Below are positions 9,319-17,801 of a DNA stretch of 64,000 nt, piece by piece. The stretch is from an uncultured Candidatus Binatia bacterium (GTDB lineage Bacteria; Desulfobacterota; Binatia; Bin18), in the NCBI GenBank assembly GCA_958296235.1, contig OY282457.1, positions 3,839,338 through 3,903,337 on the forward strand, given 5' to 3'. How positions within the stretch are numbered: the first letter of the stretch is position 1; each line of letters starts with the position of its first letter. A program made the position numbers and the translations under genes. Under the pieces are notes generated by a model that saw only the letters and a program-made list of their open reading frames with translations, ran no database searches and was not told where the DNA came from.

Positions 9319-9412
9319 GGCTTGTTCATACAAGATTTCTTGTTCGTTGCAAAGTTTTGTGTCATTGTGGGGGGACAAACATTTCCGTCCACACCAGAGT
9401 AAGGGGGAACCA

Positions 9413-9643
9413 ATGACACCCGAGTGGGCTCAGGTCTATGTGAGTATTGGACAGACCATGTTAATCGCCTGGGGCATCTGGCTGATGCGCTCCTCAAACC
9501 AAGAGCGACAAGCCACATCTGAAATGCTGCGTGAGCAGGCAACTATGTTGCGTTCACAGGCTAAAACGTTAGACGCTCATACTGAGGTGCTGGGTACACA
9601 AAATGAAGCCCTCAGGCGTATCCTGGAAAACAAGGCGCAGTGA
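9413..9643 (+). CDS. Small membrane-anchored coiled-coil protein
   Basis: 76 aa. ATG follows AAGGGGGAACC. One N-terminal membrane segment (VSIGQTMLIAWGIWLM) is followed by a heptad-rich helix (MLREQATMLRSQAKTLDAH). It lies divergently from the CARF/sigma54 activator and ends five bases before the sigma54 promoter of the ATPase gene. No family is recognised. Its build resembles the small proteins at 12399-12839 and 59214-59477. A role as a membrane partner of the adjacent ATPase system is inference from position only. Confidence 0.7.
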   Translation: MTPEWAQVYVSIGQTMLIAWGIWLMRSSNQERQATSEMLREQATMLRSQAKTLDAHTEVLGTQNEALRRILENKAQ

Positions 9644-9647
9644 ACAG

Positions 9648-9662
9648 TGGCACGGGAGTTGC
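9648..9662 (+). promoter_or_regulatory. Consensus sigma54 (-24/-12) promoter of the ATPase-PLD operon
   Basis: TGGCACGGGAGTTGC matches TGGCAC-N5-TTGC exactly, with the invariant GG and GC ten bases apart. It lies 49 bp before the ATPase ATG and just after the small membrane-protein gene. A sigma54 activator gene lies immediately to the left. Expected transcription start is about 9674. Confidence 0.8.
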
Positions 9663-9710
9663 GGTATCCCCAAGACAGCAAGCTGAACAACGAAATCGGA
9701 GAACAAGAAT

Positions 9711-11453
9711 ATGCTGCGTGAGTATCGGCTGACCAACTTCAAAGCCTTCGGCGAAACCGTCACCATCCCCATTCGCCCGCTCACACTCATCTTCGGTGCC
9801 AACTCGTCCGGCAAAAGCTCTATTTTCCAGTCGTTGTTGCTGCTTAAGCAGACGCTTAAGGAGGCAAAAAACTCTGCGACCGTCCTGCTTCCCAAAGGGT
9901 CGCTGGTTGATTTGGGGACGTATCGTGACTTTGTTCATCGGCATGAGATAAAGCGGGATTTTGGGTTTGGGGCGCGTTTTGACCTGGAAAGAGCCGACTC
10001 TCTACCCGAGTTGGTCCAGAAAATCGTCGAGAGTGCTAGTGTGACGAAGGCCGGTCTTACCGTTCAGTTCTCTAGCGATGAGGAGGGCTATGCGGCGACT
10101 CCCCGCAATGTTGATCTAGCTGTCGGAGATCAAAAGCAGGCTGTAATCTCGTACCTTTCACACAGACCCTATTTGTACCAGCTTGCATCAGAAAAATTCA
10201 TTGCGCTAGTCGATAAGAATCTTGCTCTGGTTAAAGAGATTAGCGCTCTGAGTGAGATAGATAAGGACAAGGAGGCCAATGATATCAAGACGAAAATGGG
10301 CGAAGTCGCGACGAAAATGGACGAAGTCCAGAAACAGTCACACAAACAGCATGAAATAGCCAAACAGTACTCAGGGGAAGAAGTAACAATCAAACCAGAG
10401 TCGGAATTTTGGCACCACTGGTGGAGCTGCACGAAGAGTTATATTAGGGAAAAACTCGACTATGAAGAGGTGTGGTTGTATAGAACCAAGGAGGGGGAAG
10501 AGAATACGGATGATAAACGCGATTTTTTTGAGAAACTAGAGAACTACCAATTTGAAGAGGCGGTTAGAGATCTCAGAAACGCATTGCTCGACTCAACGGC
10601 TGATTATTGGAATTTTTTACCAGAAGGCCATGACGTACCTCACGTCGGCGGTCCATTTCAAGTACCATATTTTTACTCCCTATATCCGAAAGACGAATAT
10701 ATTGACGGACTAGACATATCCCCATTCACCCTCCATGTGTGTTCTACTTTCCGTCGCCTCTTTGAAGATTTAGTGTATCTCGGCCCTTTGCGAAGACACC
10801 CCGAACGGCACTACGAGTTCAGCGGTGACACGACCGAATATGTTGGCCAATCAGGCGAATACCTGCCCTCTATTCTTTTCGAGGATCAGGAACTAGTGGA
10901 ACAAGCTAACAGCGACCTGGAACGGCTTGGCGTGAAATATCGATTGAAGCTCGACAAACTGCAATACGAGGACGTAAGCCCAAGTAACATTTTTTCTCTT
11001 CGCCTTGTTCATACGGATACTGGCATAGCCGCCAGCCTACGGGATGTCGGCTTCGGTATCAGCCAAGTGCTGCCCATCGTTGTACAAAGCCGACTCTCCA
11101 AGAAGAAGACGCTCTTGATCGAACAACCGGAAATCCATCTTCACCCCGCCCACCAAGCCGAACTCGGGGATATGTTCATTCGGTCCGCACTTGGGGAACA
11201 GAAAAATACCCTGCTCTTGGAAACGCATAGTGAAAACCTGATCCTTCGCATTCTTCGTCGGATTCGAGAAACCAACGACAACGAGCTACCCGAAGGCTTC
11301 CCGCCCATCCGCCCGGAAGATGTCGCGATCCTGTACGTCCAACCGGGCGAGAACGGCGCGCAGGTCATTGAAATACCAGTGACCGAAGATGGTGACTTCG
11401 CCCGCCCCTGGCCGCAAGGCTTCTTTGAAGAAAGCGTGAAAGAACTGTTTTAA
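9711..11453 (+). CDS. AAA/ABC-type ATPase with DUF3696-like C-terminus
   Basis: 580 aa, SMC/OLD-like ATPase split by a long insertion. Walker A is FGANSSGKSS with Lys35; about residues 170-240 form a charged coiled-coil (DKDKEANDIKTKMGEVATKM). The signature-like LRDVGFGISQVLP, Walker B LLIEQPEIHLHP with Glu471 and Glu474, and the switch ETHSENL follow. The C-terminal tail (RPEDVAILYVQPGENGAQV to FFEESVKELF) matches the DUF3696 type. No TOPRIM nuclease is evident, so it probably powers or regulates a partner. Its PLD-like partner starts three bases after its stop. The middle of the gene is notably AT-rich compared with its neighbours, a sign of transfer. Confidence 0.85.
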   Translation: MLREYRLTNFKAFGETVTIPIRPLTLIFGANSSGKSSIFQSLLLLKQTLKEAKNSATVLLPKGSLVDLGTYRDFVHRHEIKRDFGFGARFDLERADSLPELVQKIVESASVTKAGLTVQFSSDEEGYAATPRNVDLAVGDQKQAVISYLSHRPYLYQLASEKFIALVDKNLALVKEISALSEIDKDKEANDIKTKMGEVATKMDEVQKQSHKQHEIAKQYSGEEVTIKPESEFWHHWWSCTKSYIREKLDYEEVWLYRTKEGEENTDDKRDFFEKLENYQFEEAVRDLRNALLDSTADYWNFLPEGHDVPHVGGPFQVPYFYSLYPKDEYIDGLDISPFTLHVCSTFRRLFEDLVYLGPLRRHPERHYEFSGDTTEYVGQSGEYLPSILFEDQELVEQANSDLERLGVKYRLKLDKLQYEDVSPSNIFSLRLVHTDTGIAASLRDVGFGISQVLPIVVQSRLSKKKTLLIEQPEIHLHPAHQAELGDMFIRSALGEQKNTLLLETHSENLILRILRRIRETNDNELPEGFPPIRPEDVAILYVQPGENGAQVIEIPVTEDGDFARPWPQGFFEESVKELF

Positions 11454-11455
11454 TC

Positions 11456-12388
11456 ATGATCCACGAATATGCCCTAGAGCCGGAACTCGTGGCATCGTGG
11501 CACGATCTCCAGAAGTACCGATTATTCATTGAGATGTTCGATCTTGGAGCAGGGAGAGTTGTGTCTCGCTACCCCAAGAAATGGGTCAAACAGGTCTGGG
11601 ACGCTTTCGAAGCCGACTTTGGTCAGACGGCCAGGCCACTGGACAGGAATCGGATGGGGAAACTGCTGAAAAAGATTACAAAGCCCGTCGTCAAGCGGCC
11701 AGACTGTATATGGGACGCTGCCTGTGACTGGCTTACCAACGCAGAAATCGAACACACTCGTAAGTCTTTCCACACCATCCTTGCCCGTAATAATCCTCGC
11801 AATAATACAATCGTTGTCCGCGAGTCCGAGGTCATGGAGGATACTGCTGAACGCTGGGACGCGCCGGGGACAATGACTATTCCGCGAACAGCGGAAGAGA
11901 TTGCAAACTGCGTTGCGCCGATGCTGCGGTGCGCTACAAAGATATTGTTCATTGACCCGTACTTCCGGGCCAACGAAGAGAGATTCAGAAAACCGTTGGC
12001 AGCGTTTCTGCGGATTGTTGATACACGAACTTCAAAGATCACGATTGAACTACATACCGCAGACCGTGACTCCGCGCCGTGTTGGGAGGTGTTTCAGCAA
12101 GAATGTGAGGACAGACTGCCTGCCGTCATTCCCGAAGGCTTGACGCTCACCGTACACCGTTGGAAGGAACGCGAGGATGGCGAAAAGTTGCACAATCGCT
12201 ACATCCTGACCGACATTGGCGGTGTGTCTTTTGGGACCGGACTTGACGAAGGCGACCCAGGGGTGACTGATGACGTTGCGCGTCTCAGTGCCGATACCTA
12301 TGACCAGCGGTTGAAGGGCTACGACGAGCGAAACGGGGCTTTTGACCTTGATGGTAAAGTTCCGGTCGCAGGTCGGGCAACTGGCTAA
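11456..12388 (+). CDS. PLD-like (HKD-variant) protein, partner of the ATPase
   Basis: 310 aa, starting two bases after the ATPase stop, so cotranscribed. The N-terminal 120 residues are mixed helical and unrecognised. From about 165 the sequence fits a phospholipase-D-like half-domain: strand KILFIDPYFRANEERF, a middle strand KITIELHTAD, then LHNRYILTDIGGVSFGTGLD. The motif H246-x-R248-x4-D253 is an HKD motif with Lys replaced by Arg, as in PLD-like proteins of defence and repair loci. Nuclease activity is therefore plausible but uncertain; many one-motif members dimerise. No signal peptide. Confidence 0.7.
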   Translation: MIHEYALEPELVASWHDLQKYRLFIEMFDLGAGRVVSRYPKKWVKQVWDAFEADFGQTARPLDRNRMGKLLKKITKPVVKRPDCIWDAACDWLTNAEIEHTRKSFHTILARNNPRNNTIVVRESEVMEDTAERWDAPGTMTIPRTAEEIANCVAPMLRCATKILFIDPYFRANEERFRKPLAAFLRIVDTRTSKITIELHTADRDSAPCWEVFQQECEDRLPAVIPEGLTLTVHRWKEREDGEKLHNRYILTDIGGVSFGTGLDEGDPGVTDDVARLSADTYDQRLKGYDERNGAFDLDGKVPVAGRATG

Positions 12389-12398
12389 GTACGAACAT

Positions 12399-12839
12399 TC
12401 ACAACAGCCGAAACTGACGCAGCACGTCCGCTACCTGTTCATCGCTCTTTCCCAGGGAACGGAAGGCTTCGAGCAGGGAATGCAGGCTCTCGCGGTCGCG
12501 AGCCAACTCGTCTTCCATAACCTTCACTTTGCTCTCGAACGGTCGGACCATCGTTCGACGGTCCCACAAGGCAAAGCCAATCGTCACCGCCACGAGGGCG
12601 GTAAAGGCTCCAAGAATCCCGAGTATGAGTTGAGACAGGCGGTCAAACTGAGCATTCATATCTTGCCAAAGCTGGGCAATGGCCGCAGTGTTAGCGTCGA
12701 TTTTTGTTTCCACTTTGGTCAAACGTTCGATGATCTCTCGGGCGGAGAGGGGAGGGGCTGTCTCAACCGCCCTTGCCTCTATTGGGCTCAGTAGAGCAAA
12801 GAGCGCGAATAGGACGGCGATTTTCCCGAACCTTGGCAT
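12399..12839 (-). CDS. Membrane coiled-coil protein with signal peptide
   Basis: 146 aa. Residues 1-24 are a signal peptide or first membrane helix ending EARA. A heptad helix follows (REIIERLTKVETKIDANTAA), then a membrane segment (LILGILGAFTALVAVTIGFALW), the motif DRRTMVRPFE, and a second coiled coil to the C-terminus. The WDRRTM..PFE signature after the membrane helix is familiar from uncharacterised proteins of environmental bacteria. The gene converges on the PLD-like gene with a 10-bp gap. No function known. Confidence 0.75.
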   Translation of the reverse strand: MPRFGKIAVLFALFALLSPIEARAVETAPPLSAREIIERLTKVETKIDANTAAIAQLWQDMNAQFDRLSQLILGILGAFTALVAVTIGFALWDRRTMVRPFESKVKVMEDELARDRESLHSLLEAFRSLGKSDEQVADVLRQFRLL

Positions 12840-12950
12840 GACCCCTATGAAAGGGGGCTAAGGCGGAGAAGTCAACCCGCGGCTCAGCCAAGGTTGTGTA
12901 GAGACCGAGAAGCGCATATTAAGTGACGGGTGCAAAGAACGGAGGAAGAC

Positions 12951-14111
12951 ATGCCGGCAGCGAGCAATGTGACAACGGGTGATTATGGGGCTGCTGAAGC
13001 GGCCATGCAGACGTATCTGTATGAGGGTGAGAAACGGGCCTATGATCTCGATAATCGCGGTCCGATTCGGTTTCACGCCGATGGCCGAGTCCATACCGAC
13101 ATTCTGGATGCCTATTGGAAATATGGCTTTTATATTTTTGAGGGAGTGCTCAAGGAAGAGGAACTGCACGATATCGAAGCCGATCTGTTCGATATCATGG
13201 AACGTCTGCCGACCGAACGCGGGTCTGCGCTCGATGCTCAGGGTCGCCCGGCTCTGGGGGCTGACTGTGAGGCGCGGACGCTGTTCTGGTCCAAACCGCT
13301 CGGCGACCCTTTTGGCGGGACCGACCTCGCCAACGGTCGGCATCCGGTCAAGATGCTGGAGCCGGCTCCGGCTGTTGGTCTGCCTCAAGAAGTGGTCTAT
13401 CTCATTATTGGCTCGCTGCAATTTTCCGAAGCCAGCCTCCGCACCTATGCCCATCCGCAACTCTTAGCCGTGGCGGCGGCTGTCAACGGTGAGGACTTTA
13501 TTCCGTTCACTGACGCGCTGTTTATCAAAGAGCCGGGCAAAGGCGCGTCGGTCGCCTGGCATCAGGATGGCACGACACACTGGGACAGTCCGACCTGGGA
13601 CCAGGGAACCCACGGCTTTAATTTTATGGCTCAGCTCTACGGCTGCACCCCGGCAAACGGGGTGTGGGTCGTGCCGGGGACCCATAAAGTCGGGCATATC
13701 GATATTACGCAGCGGGTTGCCGAGGCCGGCTCGGAGCGCCTGCCGGATGCCGTTCCCATGCTGTGTAAGCCGGGCGATGTGGTCATCTCCAACCGGCAAC
13801 TACTGCACTGTTCATTTGCCAATACCAGCCCGGACTGGCGCGTGACCGTGAACTTCGGCTTTCATCGCCGTGCGTCCGTGCTGGGGGTCAAAGGCGGAGG
13901 AGTGCATAGCGCGCCAGCCGTTTACGATGCAGAACGTATCCGTATCCGCTCGCGCGTGATCGGCTATGCCATTGACGCGCGCCGGCAACGCTTCCCGGAC
14001 GAAACGCCGTTTACCTATGAGCCGTTTGCCGCATCGGGGGCGCGTTACTGCTGGGACGAAGAGGCCAAAGCCAGCATGAAGGATTACAACCTGCTCGATT
14101 TTAGCATTTGA
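12951..14111 (+). CDS. Phytanoyl-CoA dioxygenase (PhyH) family protein
   Basis: 386 aa from ATG 12951, which follows AACGGAGGAAGAC; an in-frame ATG 21 bases upstream is less well placed. Fe(II)/2-oxoglutarate double-stranded beta-helix: iron ligands in WHQDGTTHWD (His and Asp), the distal His in LLHCSFANTSPDWRVTV with the 2-oxoglutarate-binding Arg ten residues later, and the conserved PGTHKVGH and KPGDVVISNRQLLH stretches. Such enzymes hydroxylate small carboxylic acids, natural products or CoA esters in the cytoplasm. The substrate is unknown. It converges with the TonB receptor gene with only 18 bp between stops. Confidence 0.85.
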   Translation: MPAASNVTTGDYGAAEAAMQTYLYEGEKRAYDLDNRGPIRFHADGRVHTDILDAYWKYGFYIFEGVLKEEELHDIEADLFDIMERLPTERGSALDAQGRPALGADCEARTLFWSKPLGDPFGGTDLANGRHPVKMLEPAPAVGLPQEVVYLIIGSLQFSEASLRTYAHPQLLAVAAAVNGEDFIPFTDALFIKEPGKGASVAWHQDGTTHWDSPTWDQGTHGFNFMAQLYGCTPANGVWVVPGTHKVGHIDITQRVAEAGSERLPDAVPMLCKPGDVVISNRQLLHCSFANTSPDWRVTVNFGFHRRASVLGVKGGGVHSAPAVYDAERIRIRSRVIGYAIDARRQRFPDETPFTYEPFAASGARYCWDEEAKASMKDYNLLDFSI

Positions 14112-14129
14112 GCGCAGCAGCCCCGTTCT

Positions 14130-16394
14130 TCAGAATTTCACCCGTACCCCGCCAAAGGCGGCCAAGGGCATACCAGGGCCCATGAAGCGTTCGACTCCTG
14201 TTCCGTCTACGGCATTCTCAAAATACGCGCCGTAGCTTTCGTATTCTTCGTCAAACAGGTTTTCGAGCCGCAGAAAAATATCGAAATTCTTATAGCTGTA
14301 TTCAAGCATGGCGTTGGCCACAAAATACGGGTCCAGGCGACTGCGTTGATTAGCCTCATCACCGCGCAGCCGCTGCCCGTCCGCATAGGCCCCATCCAGG
14401 CTCAGCCGTAACTGAGAGCCGATGAAGAACTCGATGCCGCCATTGACCCGGTGCGGCGGGACCAGCGGCAGACGGTCTCCAGAGCGGACCAGGGCTAGCC
14501 GGTCTTCATTCGCAAAGGTAAACAGTTCAATATCATCCTCAAACGTGGCATCCGTTAGCGTGTAATTCAGAAACCAGTTGCCCCAGCTCCAGGCTCCCCG
14601 CAGGAGGAGTTCAACGCCCTGGCGACGGGTGGCATCCACATTCTGAAAAAACCCCAGCACGCGGCTCTGCGGCTCATTGCGAAACAGGATGTCGTCTTTG
14701 AGGTCTGTCCGAAAGAAGGCCAGGGTCGCATCAATATAGGGAGGAAAGGCCCAGCGGACGCCCGTCTCCCAGGTCTTTCCCTTGACCGCGTCCAGGGGCG
14801 GGTCATCCACAATCGCGGTCGGTACCGGGCAGGGCGCTTCTGGGTTGGCGCAGGTCAGCTCAATCGCGGTCGGCGCGCGATAGCTCTCACTATATCCGGC
14901 ATACAGGCTCAGCTGCTCGGTGAAGAGATAGGTCGCTCCCACTGCGGGATTAAACCGATCAAAGGTGTGGTTGCCGCTGGCGTTCGTTCCCGCCTCTTCG
15001 GCGTCATCGTCTCCGTGTCCGGCGAGGCGGTCCTTAATGGCGAGATAGGTGACCTCATAACGACCGGATACGGTCAGCGTCAGCTTATCAATCGGTTCGG
15101 CAGTGAGCGTAAAAAACGGGCCGGCGGCGTGGGTTTCGGTTTTGACGTTGGTCTCCACCTCAAATGCGTCCGCCTCGCCCTCTCCCAGGACCTGAAGCAG
15201 AGCCAGGGCGTCTTCCAACTCCTCAGCGCCGCGCCCTCCATTGTCAGCGCCATTATCATCGCCGTCATCGTCATCCTCACCCCGCTCGCCAATGAGGTGG
15301 TCAAGGCGGGCTCCGCTGTAATCGCCGCCAATCGTGACAGAGACCGGCCTCTCCCATACGGTTCCTTGATAGGCCAACTGGAGCGCGCCTCCCCAACCCT
15401 TCTGATTCGTGCGGGCGTCGACGTCTTCTTCGACATCCACGTTAAACTGCTCCACATCCAACAGGCGGCCGTACAGATTGGCCGACAGCGAGAAGCCCCG
15501 GCCCAGGTCGCGTGTATACTGGCTGTTGAGAAACCACAGGTCCGGTTTGAAAATATCGGGATGGGTGAACACCGCGGAGCGGTCACGCTTGAGACGGCTT
15601 TCGGGCAGCGGGCCGTTCCCGGTCAACTTATTGTTCACATGGGTCAGGGAGAGGGAGAAATCATCCTGCGTCCCCCGATAGCCGACCTTACCGAAGAGAT
15701 GGCCAACATGGCTTTTGGAGTAATCCCGAAAGCCGTCTTCGAGAAAGAGATTGCCCGACACAAAATAATCGAAATTGCCGTGACTGCCCCCATGTTGCAG
15801 CAAGGTCCGATAGCGGGCGAAACTCCCGCCCCAGACCTCGGCGGTGGTCCCCGGATGGGTAAAGCCCCGCTTGGTTTGCATCACCACGGTCCCGCCGAGC
15901 GTGTTGCGACCATAGACCGGATTTGAGCCGGGGATGAGCTCCAGACGATCGATGGCATCGGTGGGAAGCAAATCCCAGTTGACCTGGTCGGCCAGGGGCT
16001 CGTTGACGCGCACGCCATCGACAAAAACGCTGAGCCCCGGCGGCGTCCCAATCAGAAAGGAGCTGGTAAAACCCCGATAGCTGACGTCCGGCTGGAACGG
16101 GTTGCTCTGGACATGATTCAGGTTCACCCCGCCCAGGCTGCGGGACAGGGTGTCAGTCAGATTCAGCGCGCCGCGTCTTGTCATTTGCTGGCTGGTTATG
16201 GTTTGCACATTGGCCGGTATGTGTTCGCGCGCAACGGGAGAGCTCATCAACGGCGTTGTCCCGCGGACTTCAATGTCCGGTAACGAGATGGGCGCGGAAG
16301 GCTGGGCCAGAACCAGCGTGACTGACACGAGGCTGAGGACAGCGCTGCTGACAACGGCGGGCAGCAGGACAAAACGAGACCTTTTCCTTCCCAA
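14130..16394 (-). CDS. TonB-dependent outer-membrane receptor
   Basis: 754 aa from a TTG at 16394, which has GGAGGA with seven-base spacing; the in-frame GTG at 16409 has no ribosome site. A basic N-terminus and hydrophobic segment to LVLAQ form the signal peptide, then LPDIEVRG, a possible TonB box. The plug domain shows VQTITSQQMTRRGALNLTDT, SVFVDGVRVNEP and IELIPG-like YGRNTLGGTVV. The barrel ends with the expected aromatic C-terminus RVKF. A very acidic insertion (GERGEDDDDGDDNGADNGG, about residues 370-420) sits in the barrel and is probably an extracellular loop. The ligand is unknown; catecholate-type siderophores or vitamins are typical. Confidence 0.9.
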   Translation of the reverse strand: MGRKRSRFVLLPAVVSSAVLSLVSVTLVLAQPSAPISLPDIEVRGTTPLMSSPVAREHIPANVQTITSQQMTRRGALNLTDTLSRSLGGVNLNHVQSNPFQPDVSYRGFTSSFLIGTPPGLSVFVDGVRVNEPLADQVNWDLLPTDAIDRLELIPGSNPVYGRNTLGGTVVMQTKRGFTHPGTTAEVWGGSFARYRTLLQHGGSHGNFDYFVSGNLFLEDGFRDYSKSHVGHLFGKVGYRGTQDDFSLSLTHVNNKLTGNGPLPESRLKRDRSAVFTHPDIFKPDLWFLNSQYTRDLGRGFSLSANLYGRLLDVEQFNVDVEEDVDARTNQKGWGGALQLAYQGTVWERPVSVTIGGDYSGARLDHLIGERGEDDDDGDDNGADNGGRGAEELEDALALLQVLGEGEADAFEVETNVKTETHAAGPFFTLTAEPIDKLTLTVSGRYEVTYLAIKDRLAGHGDDDAEEAGTNASGNHTFDRFNPAVGATYLFTEQLSLYAGYSESYRAPTAIELTCANPEAPCPVPTAIVDDPPLDAVKGKTWETGVRWAFPPYIDATLAFFRTDLKDDILFRNEPQSRVLGFFQNVDATRRQGVELLLRGAWSWGNWFLNYTLTDATFEDDIELFTFANEDRLALVRSGDRLPLVPPHRVNGGIEFFIGSQLRLSLDGAYADGQRLRGDEANQRSRLDPYFVANAMLEYSYKNFDIFLRLENLFDEEYESYGAYFENAVDGTGVERFMGPGMPLAAFGGVRVKF

Positions 16395-16520
16395 TGCGAT
16401 GTCCTCCACAAATCGTCAGCGTATATGCCTACACGGAGCTGCCGACCTTTGCCACTGCCATAGTACGGCAAGCTGCTGTACGCATGAGAGAGGACTGCCG
16501 GAGGAAAGGACGGGATGTTG

Positions 16521-16554
16521 GACAGAGGGCACCCACACTGGGGCGCCCTCTGTC
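16521..16554 (-). terminator. Hairpin after the amidohydrolase gene
   Basis: A 10-bp perfect inverted repeat GACAGAGGGC/GCCCTCTGTC sits two bases beyond the stop of the leftward amidohydrolase gene and upstream of the TonB receptor. It lacks a clear U tract. The remaining 16395-16520 holds no gene or recognisable riboswitch. Confidence 0.55.
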
Positions 16555-16556
16555 GT

Positions 16557-17666
16557 TTATTCGATGCGATACACGCGCGCGGCGGTGTCGTGAATGAGCT
16601 TCTGGCGGTCGGTCTCGGACAGCTTGCTAAAGGTCTCTTGGATAAACTCCTGCGACCGCGGCCAGATGGCGGCCGTGTGCGGATAGTCCGAAGACCACAT
16701 GGCGTTGTCTGCCGCATAGCGGTGATAGCCGTCAAGCAGGATGGGCTCCTCAATGAAGGTCGCGTACACCTGACGCTTCACGTAATCGCTCGGCTTCATG
16801 CGCAACTCGACCGAGGAGACCGCGCCGATGCGTCGGTGGGCAAAGTCCATCCGCCACATGAAATAGGGCATCCAGGCCACGTCATTCTCAGCCGAAACAA
16901 TGGTGAGCTTGGGAAAGCGCTCCAGCACGCCGCCGAGGACAAACACGGCAATCGAGCGCTCCACTTCGTGATGCAGCGTGGAGACCTGGAGCGCCAGGTT
17001 ATCGGCAAAAAAGTCAATGCCCATGCCCTTCCGGCCGGTCAGGATGTGTAAGGAAAGCGGCATATTGAGGTCTGAGGCGGCTGCCCAGAACGGATCATAG
17101 TCGGTGTGGCTGTACGGGCGCTCATCAGGCGGCTCGGCCCAGATCATAGCGCCGCGCATGCCTTTTTGGGCGATGCGTTCGAGTTCCTTGGCGCCGGCCT
17201 CAATGTCTTCAAGCGTGATGAGTCCAAGCGGCAGGAGGCGCTTTGGATCATGGCTGCAATACTCAACCGCCCAGTCGTTATACGCACGAAAGCAGGCGTC
17301 CCGCAGCTCGATATTGTCCAGGCCGTAGAGCGGCATGCCCATCGAGGTGTAGATCACCTCGGCCTCCAGACCGTCCCGCTCCTGGTCCTTGATGCGCGCC
17401 GCGGGGTCCCAGACGCTGGCCGGGGCGGCCTCAAAGCCCTTCCGGGTATGTTCCGCCAGCTCTTCCGAAGGGACGCCGGCGCCAAAAAATCCAGCCACCG
17501 GTATCGGGTTGATGTTCTCGCACACAAAGAACTCGCCCTTTTTTCCGTTGAGCCCCTTGACCGTGTGCGGCGCCTTATCCCGGAATTTCTTATCCAGTCG
17601 TTCCGCCCACATATCGGGCGGCTCTACAAAGTGCGAATCTGCCGAAATCACTCCAGACTGTGCCAT
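16557..17666 (-). CDS. Amidohydrolase-2 family metal-dependent hydrolase
   Basis: 369 aa. A TIM-barrel amidohydrolase of the ACMSD/decarboxylase type: ISADSHFVEPPD at the N-terminus (Asp-x-His metal ligand), SLHILTG (barrel His), and near the end WSSDYPHTAAIWPRSQEF, which carries the conserved catalytic Asp. Relatives decarboxylate or hydrolyse aromatic and vinylic acids in the cytoplasm; the substrate here is not predictable. ATG follows AAGGAGGGAAACT. It lies between the TonB receptor and the second D-aminoacylase-like gene. Confidence 0.85.
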   Translation of the reverse strand: MAQSGVISADSHFVEPPDMWAERLDKKFRDKAPHTVKGLNGKKGEFFVCENINPIPVAGFFGAGVPSEELAEHTRKGFEAAPASVWDPAARIKDQERDGLEAEVIYTSMGMPLYGLDNIELRDACFRAYNDWAVEYCSHDPKRLLPLGLITLEDIEAGAKELERIAQKGMRGAMIWAEPPDERPYSHTDYDPFWAAASDLNMPLSLHILTGRKGMGIDFFADNLALQVSTLHHEVERSIAVFVLGGVLERFPKLTIVSAENDVAWMPYFMWRMDFAHRRIGAVSSVELRMKPSDYVKRQVYATFIEEPILLDGYHRYAADNAMWSSDYPHTAAIWPRSQEFIQETFSKLSETDRQKLIHDTAARVYRIE

Positions 17667-17801
17667 AGTTTCCCTCCTTGGCTGCCGTGAATGGATCCCG
17701 AAACGAATGACGAACCAGACCTCCCAGTTACTCCGACTGCTTTTCCACTAGCACGCTTTGTGCGGTGGTCAAGAGGAACAGAATGGTTTATATGAAGCAG
17801 C

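Noticed and set aside
9284..9412. Longer N-terminus (43 codons) for the small membrane protein at 9413.
   Set aside because: It would overlap the activator gene on the other strand, and the AAGGGGGAACC site clearly favours ATG 9413.
14967..15926. 319-codon plus-strand frame opposite the TonB receptor.
   Set aside because: No ribosome site or domain; it is antisense to barrel strands of a recognisable receptor.
16395..16520. Possible cobalamin riboswitch upstream of the TonB receptor.
   Set aside because: GCCACTG occurs only on the wrong strand and no B12-box-like sequence is found in the leader.
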